From Linyphia triangularis (lineage: Eukaryota; Arthropoda; Arachnida; Araneae; Linyphiidae), in NCBI GenBank assembly GCA_963978545.1, contig OZ021729.1:7251501-7315500 (forward strand): DNA of 64,000 nucleotides. Reading direction: 5' to 3'. Position 1 is the stretch's first letter, and each line of letters starts with the position of its first letter. The position numbers were made by a program, and so were the translations under genes. Positions 1 through 11,443 of this stretch are shown in pieces. The notes below the pieces were generated by a model. It ran no database searches. It was given only the letters and a program-made list of their open reading frames with translations, and was not told the DNA's origin.

Positions 1-480
1 TTTTTTAGCTTTCCAAGGTGGTCAAGTATCTTAAAATAGGTTAAGATCTATGTAGTAGAACATATCGTCAACGGAGTATTGAATTCGGATGATCAGTGTT
101 GAACGCGTAAAAAGTTTCTTGTTAACCTACGGATGTCATTCTTGTTACACTGCTGCATCAAGTGCACACTTTTTTGTAACAATTATGGTTATGGTTGACT
201 TTTCAACTGATGGTTCCGAAAAATACAATCTTCTCATCTTTCTATGTTATGTCCAACTCTTGAGCAACAACTGATATAGGTGGTTAAAAAATTTTCTTAA
301 GTCTTTATACCTTGCTATTAACTCGGTAAAACAGCTCTAGACTTTTAAAACGGATGTCTTCTGATTTTTGGGCTCAATGGCTGATATAAGTGATGGCTTA
401 TATATGTGGTATGGGAAGTTTATTTGTATAAATTTGTTTGCATCAGTTTTTCTACTATTAAGAAATGATTCCCTATTTAA
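1..480. other. AT-rich stretch, nothing recognised
   Basis: A short open frame near 89-274 has no recognisable domain and ordinary AT-rich composition. No repeat partner was noticed elsewhere in the window. Confidence 0.4.
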
Positions 481-693
481 CCTTTAACTGCTGTGGTTGG
501 GTGGTTTGTGGTTTTTTTTGCGCAAGAGCTACACATGGTCCATACTGCGCCAAACAAATTGACGAACATCAGTTTAAAGTTTAAGAAACATAGTATCAGA
601 AAAATAAAAATCAAATATGCGATATTTTTGGGGGTGGAAGCATTCTGCAACAAATGAATCGCGGTCTGTCAGACCGCTTACAGCAGTTAAAGG
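481..693. mobile_element. TTAA-flanked MITE (piggyBac-like) carrying a LINE tail
   Basis: The left end reads CCTTTAACTGCTG directly after TTAA (477-480). The right end is its reverse complement, CAGCAGTTAAAGG, followed by CTAA, a one-base change from TTAA. A near-perfect hairpin GCGGTCTG-T-CAGACCGC lies just inside the right end (about 661-677). Positions 490-555 hold, on the minus strand, a GGCGCA...GGCC tail with an AACC-rich end that matches the LINE 3' tail at 61935-62000. Assignment to piggyBac rests only on the TTAA target. Confidence 0.55.
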
Positions 694-1440
694 CTAACGC
701 TAAATTAGCTAATAATACGAAAAATAAAGTTTTTATACAGTAAAAATGCAATTGACAGGACACGAAAGCTTTTGATGTTGATACATTAACGATGATCGAA
801 GAAGATATTTATATTTTTTGGAATTTTTTACATTCATAATTTTCTATATATTTAATTTTTGTATTTATAAAAAAATATGCCCTTTTAATTTTTGCTCGTA
901 CCTGAGACTAAGAACAGAAAATTATCCACTTTTTAAAAGAGTTTTGTACATATTTTGATATCTAGTGTTTTAAAGAAAAGTTGAATCAACTATTTCAAAA
1001 AAAGATCAACTTGTAAATCTAAAGGCCAAAGTTCTTTTGTAATTTTCTTAAATATTACTCGTTATAATTCTGAAACAAACTACTTTGTTTATGGAGTCGT
1101 GGTTATTTCATTACTAAACAAGAGATCCTAATTTTTCTTTCGAGGTCATTAAAACATTAACTTTTTTCAAGTTGTTTTCGTAATTGCCTATTCACGTAAG
1201 GTTTTCGACACATTTTTCAGTTATTTTAAACCTTTCAAATAATTCAGCAACGATGCACATATTAGTCATAATTTTGTCAAATTGTTCCTTAAAAGTAAAT
1301 GTATTAGTTTTTATTTTGTCAAGATATTTAGAAAAATATGATTTACGTTTACTGTAAAATAAACTGAAATTCTGAACTGTTATATTTATTTATTTTTTTC
1401 CTTATATTTAAACTTTCATCTGAACATTTCGATTCGTATA
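694..1440. other. AT-rich stretch, nothing recognised
   Basis: No open frame, repeat or RNA gene could be supported here. Confidence 0.4.
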
Positions 1441-2292
1441 GTCCGAGAGGCGACTGCATGTTTAGGCACCCCATCGAACATCATTCTGAATTTTTTTTAG
1501 AATGTGGAGAAAAGTTAGTAGATAACAAATCTATTGGTCTGCCGTGTCAAAAATGGCCGAAACTGGTCAAATATCGACTTTGAATGAACTGAACTAAATC
1601 CGATTTCCAAATCTGCCATAACTTGCCAAATAATGAGCATTCTTTTTTGTGTGGTAACCCTTCGTTCTTTAATTTTCAATTGAGAAGGATGCAGACGATT
1701 CAGATACCTGGCGACGGCTTTCTTGCATCTTTTAAAAATGAGCCAAGTTGGCAATAAATATTACGTCACTAATGACGTAACTGGTATCGCCAATTTGGCT
1801 TACTTTTAAAATATGCTAGTTTTCCGACCCAGAGATCAGATTGTTTGTTTTCAGATTATATGGCACCGTCAGCAACACGAGGGCTGTAATGCGCCGAAAC
1901 ATTCGTCATTAGACAAGCCAACATACATTTGCAAACACCCATGAATAACACTGGGCCTCGAACCCGCAACCTCGTGGTCTAGAAGCTAGCACGCTAACCA
2001 CTATACCGTTCGGTCGGCCCTAGAGAGAGGAAATCGTCTGCGCCCTTCTTCATTGAAAATCGAAGTGCGATGGGTTACCAGACGAAAAAGTGGGCTAATT
2101 TTTTTGGCAAGTTATGACATATTTGGCTATCGAATTTAGTTCAACTCATTCAAAGTCGATTTTTGACCAGTTTCGGACATTTTTGCCACGGCAGACCAGT
2201 GGATTCGTAATCTACGAACTTTTCTCCACATTCTAGAAAAAATTCAGAATAATGTTCAGTGTTGTACCTAAACATGCAGTCGCCTCTCAGTC
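1441..2292. mobile_element. Foldback MITE, copy 1 (GACTGAGAGGCGACTGCA family)
   Basis: Terminal inverted repeats of the type GACTGAGAGGCGACTGCA are flanked by TA on both sides (1439-1440, 2293-2294). The two halves are inverted copies of each other over most of the length, meeting in the middle at a tgacgtaa-containing palindrome near 1760-1780. A SINE (1841-2020) sits in the right arm; removing it leaves about 670 bp, matching the other four copies in this window. The TA target suggests a Tc1/mariner-mobilised MITE. Confidence 0.8.
1841..2020 (-). mobile_element. tRNA-derived SINE, copy 1
   Basis: On the minus strand it starts with a tRNA-like head carrying box A (TATAGTGGTTAGCGTGC) and box B (GGGTTCGAGGCCC). 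A unique body with GACGAATGTTTCGGCGCA follows, then a tail ending in ATAATCTGAAAAC. It interrupts the right arm of the foldback MITE. The same head and tail recur at 19889, 46433 and 47943. Confidence 0.85.
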
Positions 2293-2955
2293 TAGTATGA
2301 TGCAACAGTTTTTCTCAAATATAAAAAAAAATATATCGACTGGAATTGATTATTCTGTATGATAAGATTCAAGATGGTGTGAATAAGTCTATACTGAGGT
2401 TTCAATTCCCCAAACGTATCAAATATTTGCAGGGTAGTGACGCATTCACAACAACTTACTGTGACTCGAATATAGAATGTCTTTTTTCCCTCGAAAACTT
2501 GTTGCAAAAAATGGAATTCGTTTTTGGTTCAATGGCAGCAAACGAACGTTTTTGTGGGTTTGGGAAAACTTGGAACTGAAATTTGATTATGAATTTATGT
2601 CGACATAGCCTTTTCTCTATTTTGAAGAAGCAAAAAAAACTTTCTGTTTAAGCAGTAAAAATGAACAAGAAAATCCTATCTGGACAACCTTTGAAGGTGG
2701 CTTTACAAATATAGAAGTTCATAGCATTTGGTTTTCATGGCGCAAGAGCAACAAGAAGGCTATGTTTCACGTCCACATTGTAATGTCTAATTCTGTGTAT
2801 TAAGAGAGAACAATGTGGCATTTCCGGAAGGTCTTTTTAAAGGATATTGTCCTCCTTTCCCCTTCTAAAAAAGTAAAACTAAAATCTGTCAGGCAATCTG
2901 ACAATCGATTAGATGATTTGTCATAATTGTCATTGTACCAAAGTATCATTTTAAA
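2293..2955. other. Unannotated stretch with a short LINE-tail-like piece
   Basis: Two overlapping short open frames on opposite strands near 2292-2579 have no recognisable domain. Around 2730-2775 the motif ggcgcaagagcaacaa on the plus strand resembles the reverse complement of the LINE/SINE tail seen elsewhere. Nothing else is supported. Confidence 0.35.
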
Positions 2956-3895
2956 CACAAATTGAGACAACAGTGGTTTCGGGTGATGATTTTAAGCATT
3001 TTGGACACAGAAAGAGTTGAAAATTAAAAAGGTTGAAACTTTGCGTTTTTGAACTAATTATGCAAATTTGAGTGCCAAAATATCCTTTTAATCCACAGAC
3101 GGTCCAAGGAATAGGCGAAATTCTACAGCAATTTTTTTTTTTTTTTTTCTGCAATAATTTTTAAATTATATTTCTAATTCAAATCTATAGTTTTTGAAAA
3201 TTATTTTTTATTTATTTTATTTTAGATAGGTTATAAATTATCCGAATAAAAATATTTAAAAAATATTTTATTTTAAATTTTAATTATAAAATTTAAAATG
3301 TTGTGTATTGATGGAAAAATTGGGGATCAAATGACGCATATATACGTGCATGACCATCAGTGGGCACCAATTGAGGGTTTGAATGGATTCAGATGATGCT
3401 TTTAGCCTTTTGGTCGGGAAAAAAAAAATGGAAATATTGAAATTTGGCGTTTTTGAACGAATTATGCAAGTTTGAGTGCCAAAATATCCTTTTAATACAC
3501 AGACGGTCCAAGGAATGGGCGAAATTCTACAGCAAATTATTTTTTTTTCTGCAATAATTTTTTAATTATATTTCTAATTCAAATCTATAGTTTTTGAAAA
3601 TTATTTTTTATTTATTTTATTTTAGATAGGTTATAAATGATCCGAATAAAAATATTTAAAAAATATTTTATTTTAAATTTTAATTATAAAATTTAAAATG
3701 TTGTGTATTGATGGAAAAATTGGGGATCAAATGACGCATATATACGTGCATGACCATCAGTGGGCACCAATTGAGGGTTTGAATGGATTCAGATGATGCT
3801 TTTAGCCTTTTGGTCGGGGAAAAAAAAAATGGAAATGTTGAAATTTGGCGTTTTTGAACGAATTATGCAAGTTTGAGTACCAAAATATCTGTTTA
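2956..3895. repeat. Direct tandem repeat, period about 400 bp, about 2.3 copies
   Basis: The string attatgcaa...tttgagtgccaaaatatcc appears near 3057, 3461 and 3862, and ttgtgtattgatgg at 3301 and 3701, so the period is 400-404 bp. The second copy is nearly identical to the first from about 3160 on. The unit carries a polyT tract and AT-rich filler. No coding content is seen. Confidence 0.85.
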
Positions 3896-4429
3896 AGCCA
3901 ATTCTATGAAGCAGAGTTTAGTGAGAGCTAACGTCGTGAATTGAACTCAAGTAATCTCACACGCTTGGTAACTGTTCTTAGATATGAGTTCCACCTCTAT
4001 TGAGTTATTAGAATACATTTGATTGATGTCTAAAATTCCACAAATAGTTGGTAGCAAATAATATTGCCCACTGATCTGAGTTAGGCAAGTATGTTCGTTG
4101 TGGTTCATGAATCCACGTTAAGCTATAGGTCCCGGGCTGATTTGCCATCATTGGAAAAAATAGATCTATGAGAGCACAAAACAAACAAACAAGCATTCAA
4201 TAACGTTCCTACGTTCCTACAGTCATTATCAGCATTTTACCAAATTGTACGTTCCATACATAATATTTATTATTGCTCATCATTGAGTCATACTGATTTA
4301 ATTTCCCACAGTTTGAGTACTTCATTTGTGCTGAATCAATAAAATCCACAGTTCAATACCATGCTTGTTTTCCAGAGAGAATACATTCTCTTGCTATCTG
4401 CTGTGCTGGCACTGTACCTTCCTCTCATA
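3896..4429. other. Unannotated stretch
   Basis: No supported feature. A 62-codon minus-strand open frame at 4008-4196 shows no known motif. Confidence 0.35.
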
Positions 4430-4678
4430 AAGCCTGATTTACACTCTACCAGTTTGGCCTCCAGTTTAGATCACCAGTCAGTGACGTCATGTGACGTCAC
4501 CAGGCTACTGGTTCCAGTAAACCAAACATTTTCTATTTACTGGCGCCGGCGACTCCGATCAACCAATAACGTGCGCTCTCCCGTGATCACCGATAGACGG
4601 CGCAACTGTCGCCTAGCTGACGTCACAGAACTGGCGATCTAAACTGGAGGCCCGATTGGTAGCGTGTAAATCAGGCTT
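4430..4678. mobile_element. Short MITE with three TGACGTCA sites
   Basis: Inverted ends of about 45 bp begin AAGCCTGATTTACAC and continue through CCTCCAGTTTAGATC on each side. The interior is GC-richer than its surroundings and holds three perfect TGACGTCA palindromes (near 4481, 4490 and 4618), the consensus for CREB/ATF factors. The target duplication could not be resolved. The open frame crossing it is not considered coding. Confidence 0.7.
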
Positions 4679-5644
4679 AAGTAATTAATAACTATCTACG
4701 ACTGCAACTTAATAAGACTCTTTCATGACTCCTTCGCCTTTATAAATCCTTTACATTAACTTCGATGTTGTGTGTGTGTTAATTGAGATCAAATCTGCGG
4801 GTGCCTATTAATACCCTTGCCGTCATCCAATCGGGCTGAAACTTGGCAGATAGATTCGATGTCGATGTCAATGCATTCTATCAAATTTTGGGGTGTAGCT
4901 GTCACTAAAAGGTCGTTTTTACTGAATACTTATAAACCAACTTGCTATCATCCAATCGCGATAAAATAGCATTCAACCGACCATTGAAGAATCTCTCCTG
5001 TTGCCTTTTTTTAAAAAAATAAATAATAAAATTGTGTCAATCGGAATAAATTGACAATATTTGGTAGTGGATGTGAGTGTCACATTCATTTTTAAGCAAT
5101 CTTAGTTTTTGCCGCACATTTTGCTGATAGAAATGTTTTCGATATTTAAAATTAGATGCAAACTTCAAGCTGTTTACAGATTCGACGTTGTGTCAATGAA
5201 TATAAAAATTGGCAATGCATATAGTAAAGGTTTTGTATTAGAACCTTTGTTTTTATTGGTAAAAACTTTGTTTTTATGGGATACATTATTTACACTTAAA
5301 TTACCTGAATATCGCATATACATAGAAACATTTCTTATGTTTGTATGCATTTTATTCAGAAAGCTTAAATTTATTCTGATCTTGATGAAATTTTTCCACT
5401 TGACCTTTGAAACTAGAGAAAGATTCATGGCTACTTGAAATATCACGAAACCCTCTTCTTCCATTTCATTCATCCGGAAAAGGATATGATCAAAACTTCC
5501 GATTTACTGGACATATTTTAACCGTCTTTTTTCCCAGGGGAATATAACTTGTTATTTTCTCACGTAGGTTCTATACCTCTGCTCGAGACAGTTCAACTAT
5601 CTCAAAAATGCTCTTAAGTTCACATTTACATTGGTTGGAATAAC
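4679..5644. other. AT-rich stretch, nothing recognised
   Basis: Open frames on both strands near 5109-5473 overlap each other and are rich in F, I, L and K with no domain; they are treated as chance frames. Confidence 0.4.
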
Positions 5645-6055
5645 ATCCAGAAACTTCACGTAACGAAGCACGTTTCACTATATACATATATGGATATTTC
5701 AATTTAGGTAAAACATTATAAGAAGCGAGTAGCGGTAAACAACGACCGTTCCCCTTAGTTTTTGATATTTTTTTTCTCTTTACCATCAGGGTTGCCAACT
5801 AGAGGTCGACGATATATCGATACGACGATATTTTAATCGATATATTTTTTTTATCCAGAAACTTCACGTAACGAAGCACGTTTCACTATATATATATGGA
5901 TATTTCAATTTAGGTAAAACTTTATAAGACGCGAGTAGCGGTAAACAATGACCGTTCCTCTTAGTTTTCGATATTTTTTTTCTCTTTACCATCAGGGTTG
6001 CCAACTAGAGGTCGATGATATATCGATACGACGATATTTTAATCGATATATTTTT
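5645..6055. repeat. 208-bp tandem duplication of flank plus hAT MITE left end
   Basis: The sequence ccagaaacttcacgtaacg starts at 5647 and again at 5855, a period of 208 bp. Each unit holds about 155 bp of the DNA left of the hAT MITE, then its target site TTGCCAAC, then the first ~45 bp of the element (TAGAGGTCGA with TATCGATA motifs). So the duplicated block crosses the transposon boundary. Only the second copy continues into a full element. Confidence 0.85.
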
Positions 6056-6726
6056 TTAAATATCGATACAAGTCACCGACATATCGATATTTTCAAACAT
6101 TTTTAGTTTTCTGATGATCGTTTTGTAGTTCCATGAGTTTTTTCAATTTTATTTAATCCCTTTTCAAAAACTTCAAAACTAAAGTTTGGTCTTGGCTGAG
6201 AGACAGTTAAAAGGGCACCCTAACCAGAAAGAAAACATAATGTAATCGAAAGATAAGATCATTTATTAGTAGTCATTAACATAGCGCCGTTTCTATTGCC
6301 AACGTCTGTCTGGAATTGGTATCTAATTTTAAATATTAAAATCATCTCTATCAGCAAAAAAGCGGTACACTAATTTTCAAAATTTCTTCTTTAAAACTAA
6401 ATATGAATTTATGCATGGACATCCAAATGTATTTTGTTTATTCTAATTGATAATATAATTTATTTATTAAAACAATTTTTATAATTTATTTATTCTAATT
6501 GATAATATAATTTATTTATTAAAACAATTTTTATAATTTATTTATTAAAACAATTTTAGCATGAATTCACGAAAAGTAGAAATTTGTCCCAAAAAACTTT
6601 TTTGGCAAAATTGAAAATCAATTTAAAAAAAAAATCATGTATCGATACATCGATATTTTATCGATATGTTCTTCAATGCAAAGATATAGTATCGATATTT
6701 ATTTTGATCGATATTTCCGACCTCTA
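6006..6726. mobile_element. hAT-type MITE with TATCGATA-rich ends, copy 1
   Basis: Ends are TAGAGGTCG and CGACCTCTA, flanked by a perfect 8-bp target duplication TTGCCAAC (5998-6005 and 6727-6734), the length typical of the hAT superfamily. Both subterminal regions carry several ATCGAT/TATCGATA motifs. An AT-rich core contains a short internal duplication (6430-6560). No transposase is encoded. A related copy lies at 59188-59855. Confidence 0.85.
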
Positions 6727-7027
6727 TTGCCAACCGTCATCCAAGATTATTCCTTTCTTGACTTGCCCATCGCCCTAATGGCGACCGATTCGCACAATGG
6801 GTACATTAACTAATCCAGATTATTGTGCAGTATTTCAATTATGATGTATTGTTACTAAGGGGTGGAAGATTGGGGGGTGAAAAATGGTATGATAATAAAT
6901 TGCTATCGACCCAACAATTTTTACCGGATGGGTTGTACTTGGCCAAGCCGAGCCACAGCTTTTTGAACCCAGCCAACCCGGGTACTTTAGCTAGTGTATT
7001 AGAAAATTATATGAAATCATCAGAGTA
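6727..7027. other. Unannotated stretch
   Basis: A 67-codon open frame (6825-7028) ends in the flank that is repeated in the adjacent array. It has no domain and is probably chance. Confidence 0.3.
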
Positions 7028-7035
7028 AGCAATTG

Positions 7036-7396
7036 GGTACTCTTCCGGTTTCCTGGCGCAAATGTCGCCAACCAAACACGAGGCGTCGCCAATCGAGTCG
7101 CCACGAAGCGAGCGAATGACAAATCAGTCAACAGAATAAAAGTTGAAAGCGTATAAAAATATTATTTAATAGTAAGCAAAACAAGTTTATCTATAAACAG
7201 ATATTAATGAATTGTAAACAAAACAGTTTTACCCAAAAAGAATGCTTATAATAATTGTTTTTTGCACAATACGGTGATGTCCTTGAGAATTAGTTGGAAT
7301 GGATCCGTTTACTCTTCGTCTCCACATAAATTCCGCTGGCGAAATTCTACATTATTTGGCGATTTATCGCTTGCGCCCTGATAATGGAAGAGTACC
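7036..7396. mobile_element. hAT-type MITE, GGTACTCTTCC family
   Basis: Ends GGTACTCTTCC and GGAAGAGTACC are flanked by a perfect 8-bp duplication AGCAATTG (7028-7035 and 7397-7404). Subterminal blocks with GGCGCAA and TGGCGA are also inverted. It splits the flank that forms part of the neighbouring 254-bp repeat unit. No coding capacity. Confidence 0.9.
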
Positions 7397-10300
7397 AGCA
7401 ATTGTCATAGATTTAACCCTTTGCACTCCAGTGGTGACTTTCGCTCACCATGTGGTTTGATGCCGCAACTCCAGAGGTGACTTTCGCCCACCACTTGGTT
7501 TGCTACGGTAACTGGATGCGTGACAGTATCACACACACCGAACAATTATAGAGACTAATATTTAAGAAATTATGTTTGTAAAAGTGTAGAGATATATAAA
7601 ATGTTAAAATATAAAAATTTTATACATTAATTTATGAAATCATCAGAGTAAGCAATTGTCATAGATTTAACACTTTGCACTCCAGTGGTGACTCTCACTC
7701 ACCATGTGGTTTGATGCCGCAACTCCAGAGGTGACTTTCGCTCCCCACTTGGTTTGCTACGGTAACTGGATGCGCGACAGTATCACACACACCGAACAAT
7801 TATAGAGACTAATATTTAAGAAATTATGTTTGTAAAAGTGTAGAGATATATAAAATGTTAAAATATAAAAATTTTATACATTAATTTATGAAATCATCAG
7901 AGTAAGCAATTGTCATAGATTTAACACTTTGCACTCCAGTGGTGACTCTCACTCACCATGTGGTTTGATGCCGCAACTCCAGAGGTGACTTTCGCTCCCC
8001 ACTTGGTTTGCTACGGTAACTGGATGCGAGACAGTATCACACACACCGAACAATTATAGAGACTAATATTTAAGAAATTATGTTTGTAAAGGTGTAGAGA
8101 TATATAAAATGTTAAAATATAAAAATTTTATACGTTAATTTATGAAATCATCAGAGTAAGCAATTGTCATAGATTTAACACTTTGCACTCCAGTGGTGAC
8201 TCTCACTCACCATGTGGTTTGATGCCGCAACTCCAGAGGTGACTTTCGCTCCCCACTTGGTTTGCTACGGTAACTGGATGCGAGACAGTATCACACACAC
8301 CGAACAATTATAGAGACTAATATTTAAGAAATTATGTTTGTAAAGGTGTAGAGATATATAAAATGTTAAAATATAAAAATTTTATACGTTAATTTATGAA
8401 ATCATCAGAGTAAGCAATTGTCATAGATTTAACACTTTGCACTCCAGTGGTGACTCTTACTCACCATGTGGTTTGATGCCGCAACTGCAGAGGTGACTTT
8501 TGCTCCCCACTTGGTTTGCTACGGTAACTGGATGCGCCGCAGTATTACACACACCGAACAATTATAGAGACTAATATTTAAGAAATTATGTTTGTAAAGG
8601 TGTAGAGATATATAAAATGTTAAAATATAAAAATTTTATACGTTAATTTATGAAATCATCAGAGTAAGCAATTGTCATAGATTTAACACTTTGCACTCCA
8701 GTGGTGACTCTTACTCACCATGTGGTTTGATGCCGCAACTGCAGAGGTGACTTTTGCTCCCCACTTGGTTTGCTACGGTAACTGGATGCGCCGCAGTATT
8801 ACACACACCGAACAATTAAAGAGACTAATATTTAAGAAATTATGTTTGTAAAGGTGTAGAGATATATAAAATGTTAAAATATAAAAATTTTATACGTTAA
8901 TTTATGAAATCATCAGAGTAAGCAATTGTCATAGATTTAACACTTTGCACTCCAGTGGTGACTCTTACTCACCATGTGGTTTGATGCCGCAACTGCAGAG
9001 GTGACTTTCGCTCCCCACTTGGTTTGCTACGGTAACTGGATGCGAGACAGTATCACACACACCGAACAATTATAGAGACTAATATTTAAGAAATTATGTT
9101 TGTAAAGGTGTAGAGATATATAAAATGTTAAAATATAAAAATTTTATACGTTAATTTATGAAATCATCAGAGTAAGCAATTGTCATAGATTTAACACTTT
9201 GCACTCCAGTGGTGACTCTTACTCACCATGTGGTTTGATGCCGCAACTGCAGAGGTGACTTTTGCTCCCCACTTGGTTTGCTACGGTAACTGGATGCGCC
9301 GCAGTATTACACACACCGAACAATTAAAGAGACTAATATTTAAGAAATTATGTTTGTAAAGGTGTAGAGATATATAAAATGTTAAAATATAAAAATTTTA
9401 TACATTAATTTATGAAATCATCAGAGTAAGCAATTGTCATAGATTTAACACTTTGCACTCCAGTGGTGACTCTCACTCACCATGTGGTTTGATGCCGCAA
9501 CTCCAGAGGTGACTTTCGCTCCCCACTTGGTTTGCTACGGTAACTGGATGCGCGACAGTATCACACACACCGAACAATTATAGAGACTAATATTTAAGAA
9601 ATTATGTTTGTAAAAGTGTAGAGATATATAAAATGTTAAAATATAAAAATTTTATACGTTAATTTATGAAATCATCAGAGTAAGCAATTGTCATAGATTT
9701 AACACTTTGCACTCCAGTGGTGACTCTCACTCACCATGTGGTTTGATGCCGCAACTCCAGAGGTGACTTTCGCTCCCCACTTGGTTTGCTACGGTAACTG
9801 GATGCGCGACAGTATCACACACACCGAACAATTATAGAGACTAATATTTAAGAAATTATGTTTGTAAAAGTGTAGAGATATATAAAATGTTAAAATATAA
9901 AAATTTTATACGTTAATTTATGAAATCATCAGAGTAAGCAATTGTCATAGATTTAACACTTTGCACTCCAGTGGTGACTCTCACTCACCATGTGGTTTGA
10001 TGCCGCAACTCCAGAGGTGACTTTCGCTCCCCACTTGGTTTGCTACGGTAACTGGATGCGCGACAGTATCACACACACCGAACAATTATAGAGACTAATA
10101 TTTAAGAAATTATGTTTGTAAAGGTGTAGAGATATATAAAATGTTAAAATATAAAAATTTTATACGTTAATTTATGAAATCATCAGAGTAAGCAATTGTC
10201 ATAGATTTAACACTTTGCACTCCAGTGGTGACTCTCACTCACCATGTGGTTTGATGCCGCAACTCCAGAGGGGACTTTCGCTCCCCACTTGGTTTGCTAC

Positions 10301-10936
10301 GGTAACTGGATGCGCGACAGTATCACACACACCGAACAATTATAGAGACTAATATTTAAGAAATTATGTTTGTAAAGGTGTAGAGATATATAAAATGTTA
10401 AAATATAAAAATTTTATACGTTAATTTATGAAATCATCAGAGTAAGCAATTGTCATAGATTTAACCCTTTGCACTCCAGTGGTGACTCTTACTCACCATG
10501 TGGTTTGATGCCGCAACTCCAGAGGTGACTTTCGCTCCCCACTTGGTTTGCTACGGTAACTGGATGCGCCGCAGTATTACACACACCGAACAATTAAAGA
10601 GACTAATATTTAAGAAATTATGTTTGTAAAGGTGTAGAGATATATAAAATGTTAAAATATAAAAATTTTATACATTAATTTATGAAATCATCAGAGTAAG
10701 CAATTGTCATAGATTTAACCCTTTGCACTCCAGTGGTGACTCTCGCTCACCATGTGGTTTGATGCCGCAACTCCAGAGGTGACTTTCGCTCACCACTTGG
10801 TTTGCTACGGTAACTGGATGCGCAGCAGTATCACACACACAGAAAAATTATAGAGACTAATATTTAAGAAATTATGTTTGTAAAGGTGTAGAGATATATA
10901 AAATGTTCAAATATAAAAATTTTATACATTAATTTG
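7397..10936. repeat. 254-bp tandem array, 14 units, built from a MITE end plus flank
   Basis: The marker attgtcatagat recurs at 7401, 7655, 7909, 8163, 8417, 8671, 8925, 9179, 9433, 9687, 9941, 10195, 10449 and 10703, exactly 254 bp apart each time. Each unit is about 30 bp of flank (ending cagagtaagcaattgtcatagat), TTAA, then about 220 bp of the left part of a piggyBac-type MITE starting CCCTTTGCACTCC (CACTTTG in units 2-12). Within the unit a ~45-bp CTCCAG(T/A)GGTGACT block is itself duplicated. Sequence variants group the units (2, 9 and 10 alike; 3 and 4 alike; 5, 6 and 8 alike), and unit 7 is a hybrid. Confidence 0.97.
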
Positions 10937-11040
10937 TGTGTGTAATGATTTTAAGTCACTGGTAAGAAATGCTTCGAAAGGGATGCGAAACGTCTGGAGT
11001 TGCTGGTGCCCTGCGCGAAAAAGGCCCGGAGTGCAAAGGG
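7417..11040. mobile_element. piggyBac-type MITE expanded by internal tandem amplification
   Basis: The outer left end is CCCTTTGCACTCC after TTAA (7413-7416). The outer right end is GGAGTGCAAAGGG before TTAA (11041-11044), a perfect 13-bp inverted repeat. Without the amplified units the element would be about 330 bp. Only the terminal portion 10937-11040 is single copy. No transposase is present. Confidence 0.85.
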
Positions 11041-11204
11041 TTAAGTTATAAGAACTGAATTGCAAAATATTCAAATTGAAAGGGCTAATCTGAAAAAATT
11101 ATTTTCGGATTTGTCTTTCAGATAAATAAAAATTAATTATAAAAAGGTAGTGCATGTTTTTTGTGTTTTTATTCAGGCTATTAATATAAACATTTTATTT
11201 GCAG

Positions 11205-11290
11205 GTTAACAGTGTATTTCTTGTGGATATTATTCGTATTCTGGTGACGAAGCGTTTAGTGAAACAAACAGCGGAAACTGCCCATGTGAA
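11205..11290 (+). CDS. Class B1 neuropeptide GPCR, internal exon (end of TM5 and loop 3)
   Basis: This exon follows TTTGCAG and ends at the donor GTAGGT; it is 86 nt, entered in phase 0 and left with two bases of a lysine codon. It reads VNSVFLVDIIRILVTKRL and then ...QTAETAHVK. Secretin-family receptors have a near-identical block (NxxFLxxIxRxLVTKxR) at the cytoplasmic end of TM5 and in the third intracellular loop, the main G-protein contact. The phase matches the acceptor at 30911 exactly, recreating the lysine before KAVKAT. It lies only 165 bp right of the repeat-expanded MITE. No earlier exon (hormone-binding domain, TM1-TM4) was found to the left, so the gene probably begins outside the window. 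Calcitonin/DH31-type and CRF/DH44-type receptors are the best candidates; the subfamily cannot be settled by eye. Confidence 0.9.
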
Positions 11291-11443
11291 GTAGGTTTAC
11301 AAAGACATTTGGAGTTTTAATTTACTAATTAGGAATAAAATTGATGGAATTGCAAGGTCATTTACTAAATTAAATTAAACTAACAATTATCATTTAAATT
11401 TCAGCATTCTACTCTCATAGGTAATCAAGCCTTTTAAAAATAT
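11291..11443 (+). other. Start of receptor intron 1 (11291-30910)
   Basis: The donor GTAGGT is at 11291 and the acceptor TTGTTGTAG ends at 30910, an intron of about 19.6 kb filled with transposable elements described separately. Nothing recognisable is present in this first piece. Confidence 0.8.

Noticed and set aside
4361..4642. 93-codon plus-strand open frame as a gene
   Set aside because: Nearly all of it lies in the short MITE at 4430-4678; no domain and no splice context.
5109..5473. Overlapping 109- and 99-codon frames on opposite strands
   Set aside because: Hydrophobic AT-rich composition on both strands, no motif, no repeat partner; chance frames.
7397..10936. CRISPR-like array or a satellite centromere repeat
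   Set aside because: The 254-bp units are contiguous with no spacers, and the unit is derived from a MITE end plus flank. The context is an animal gene region.
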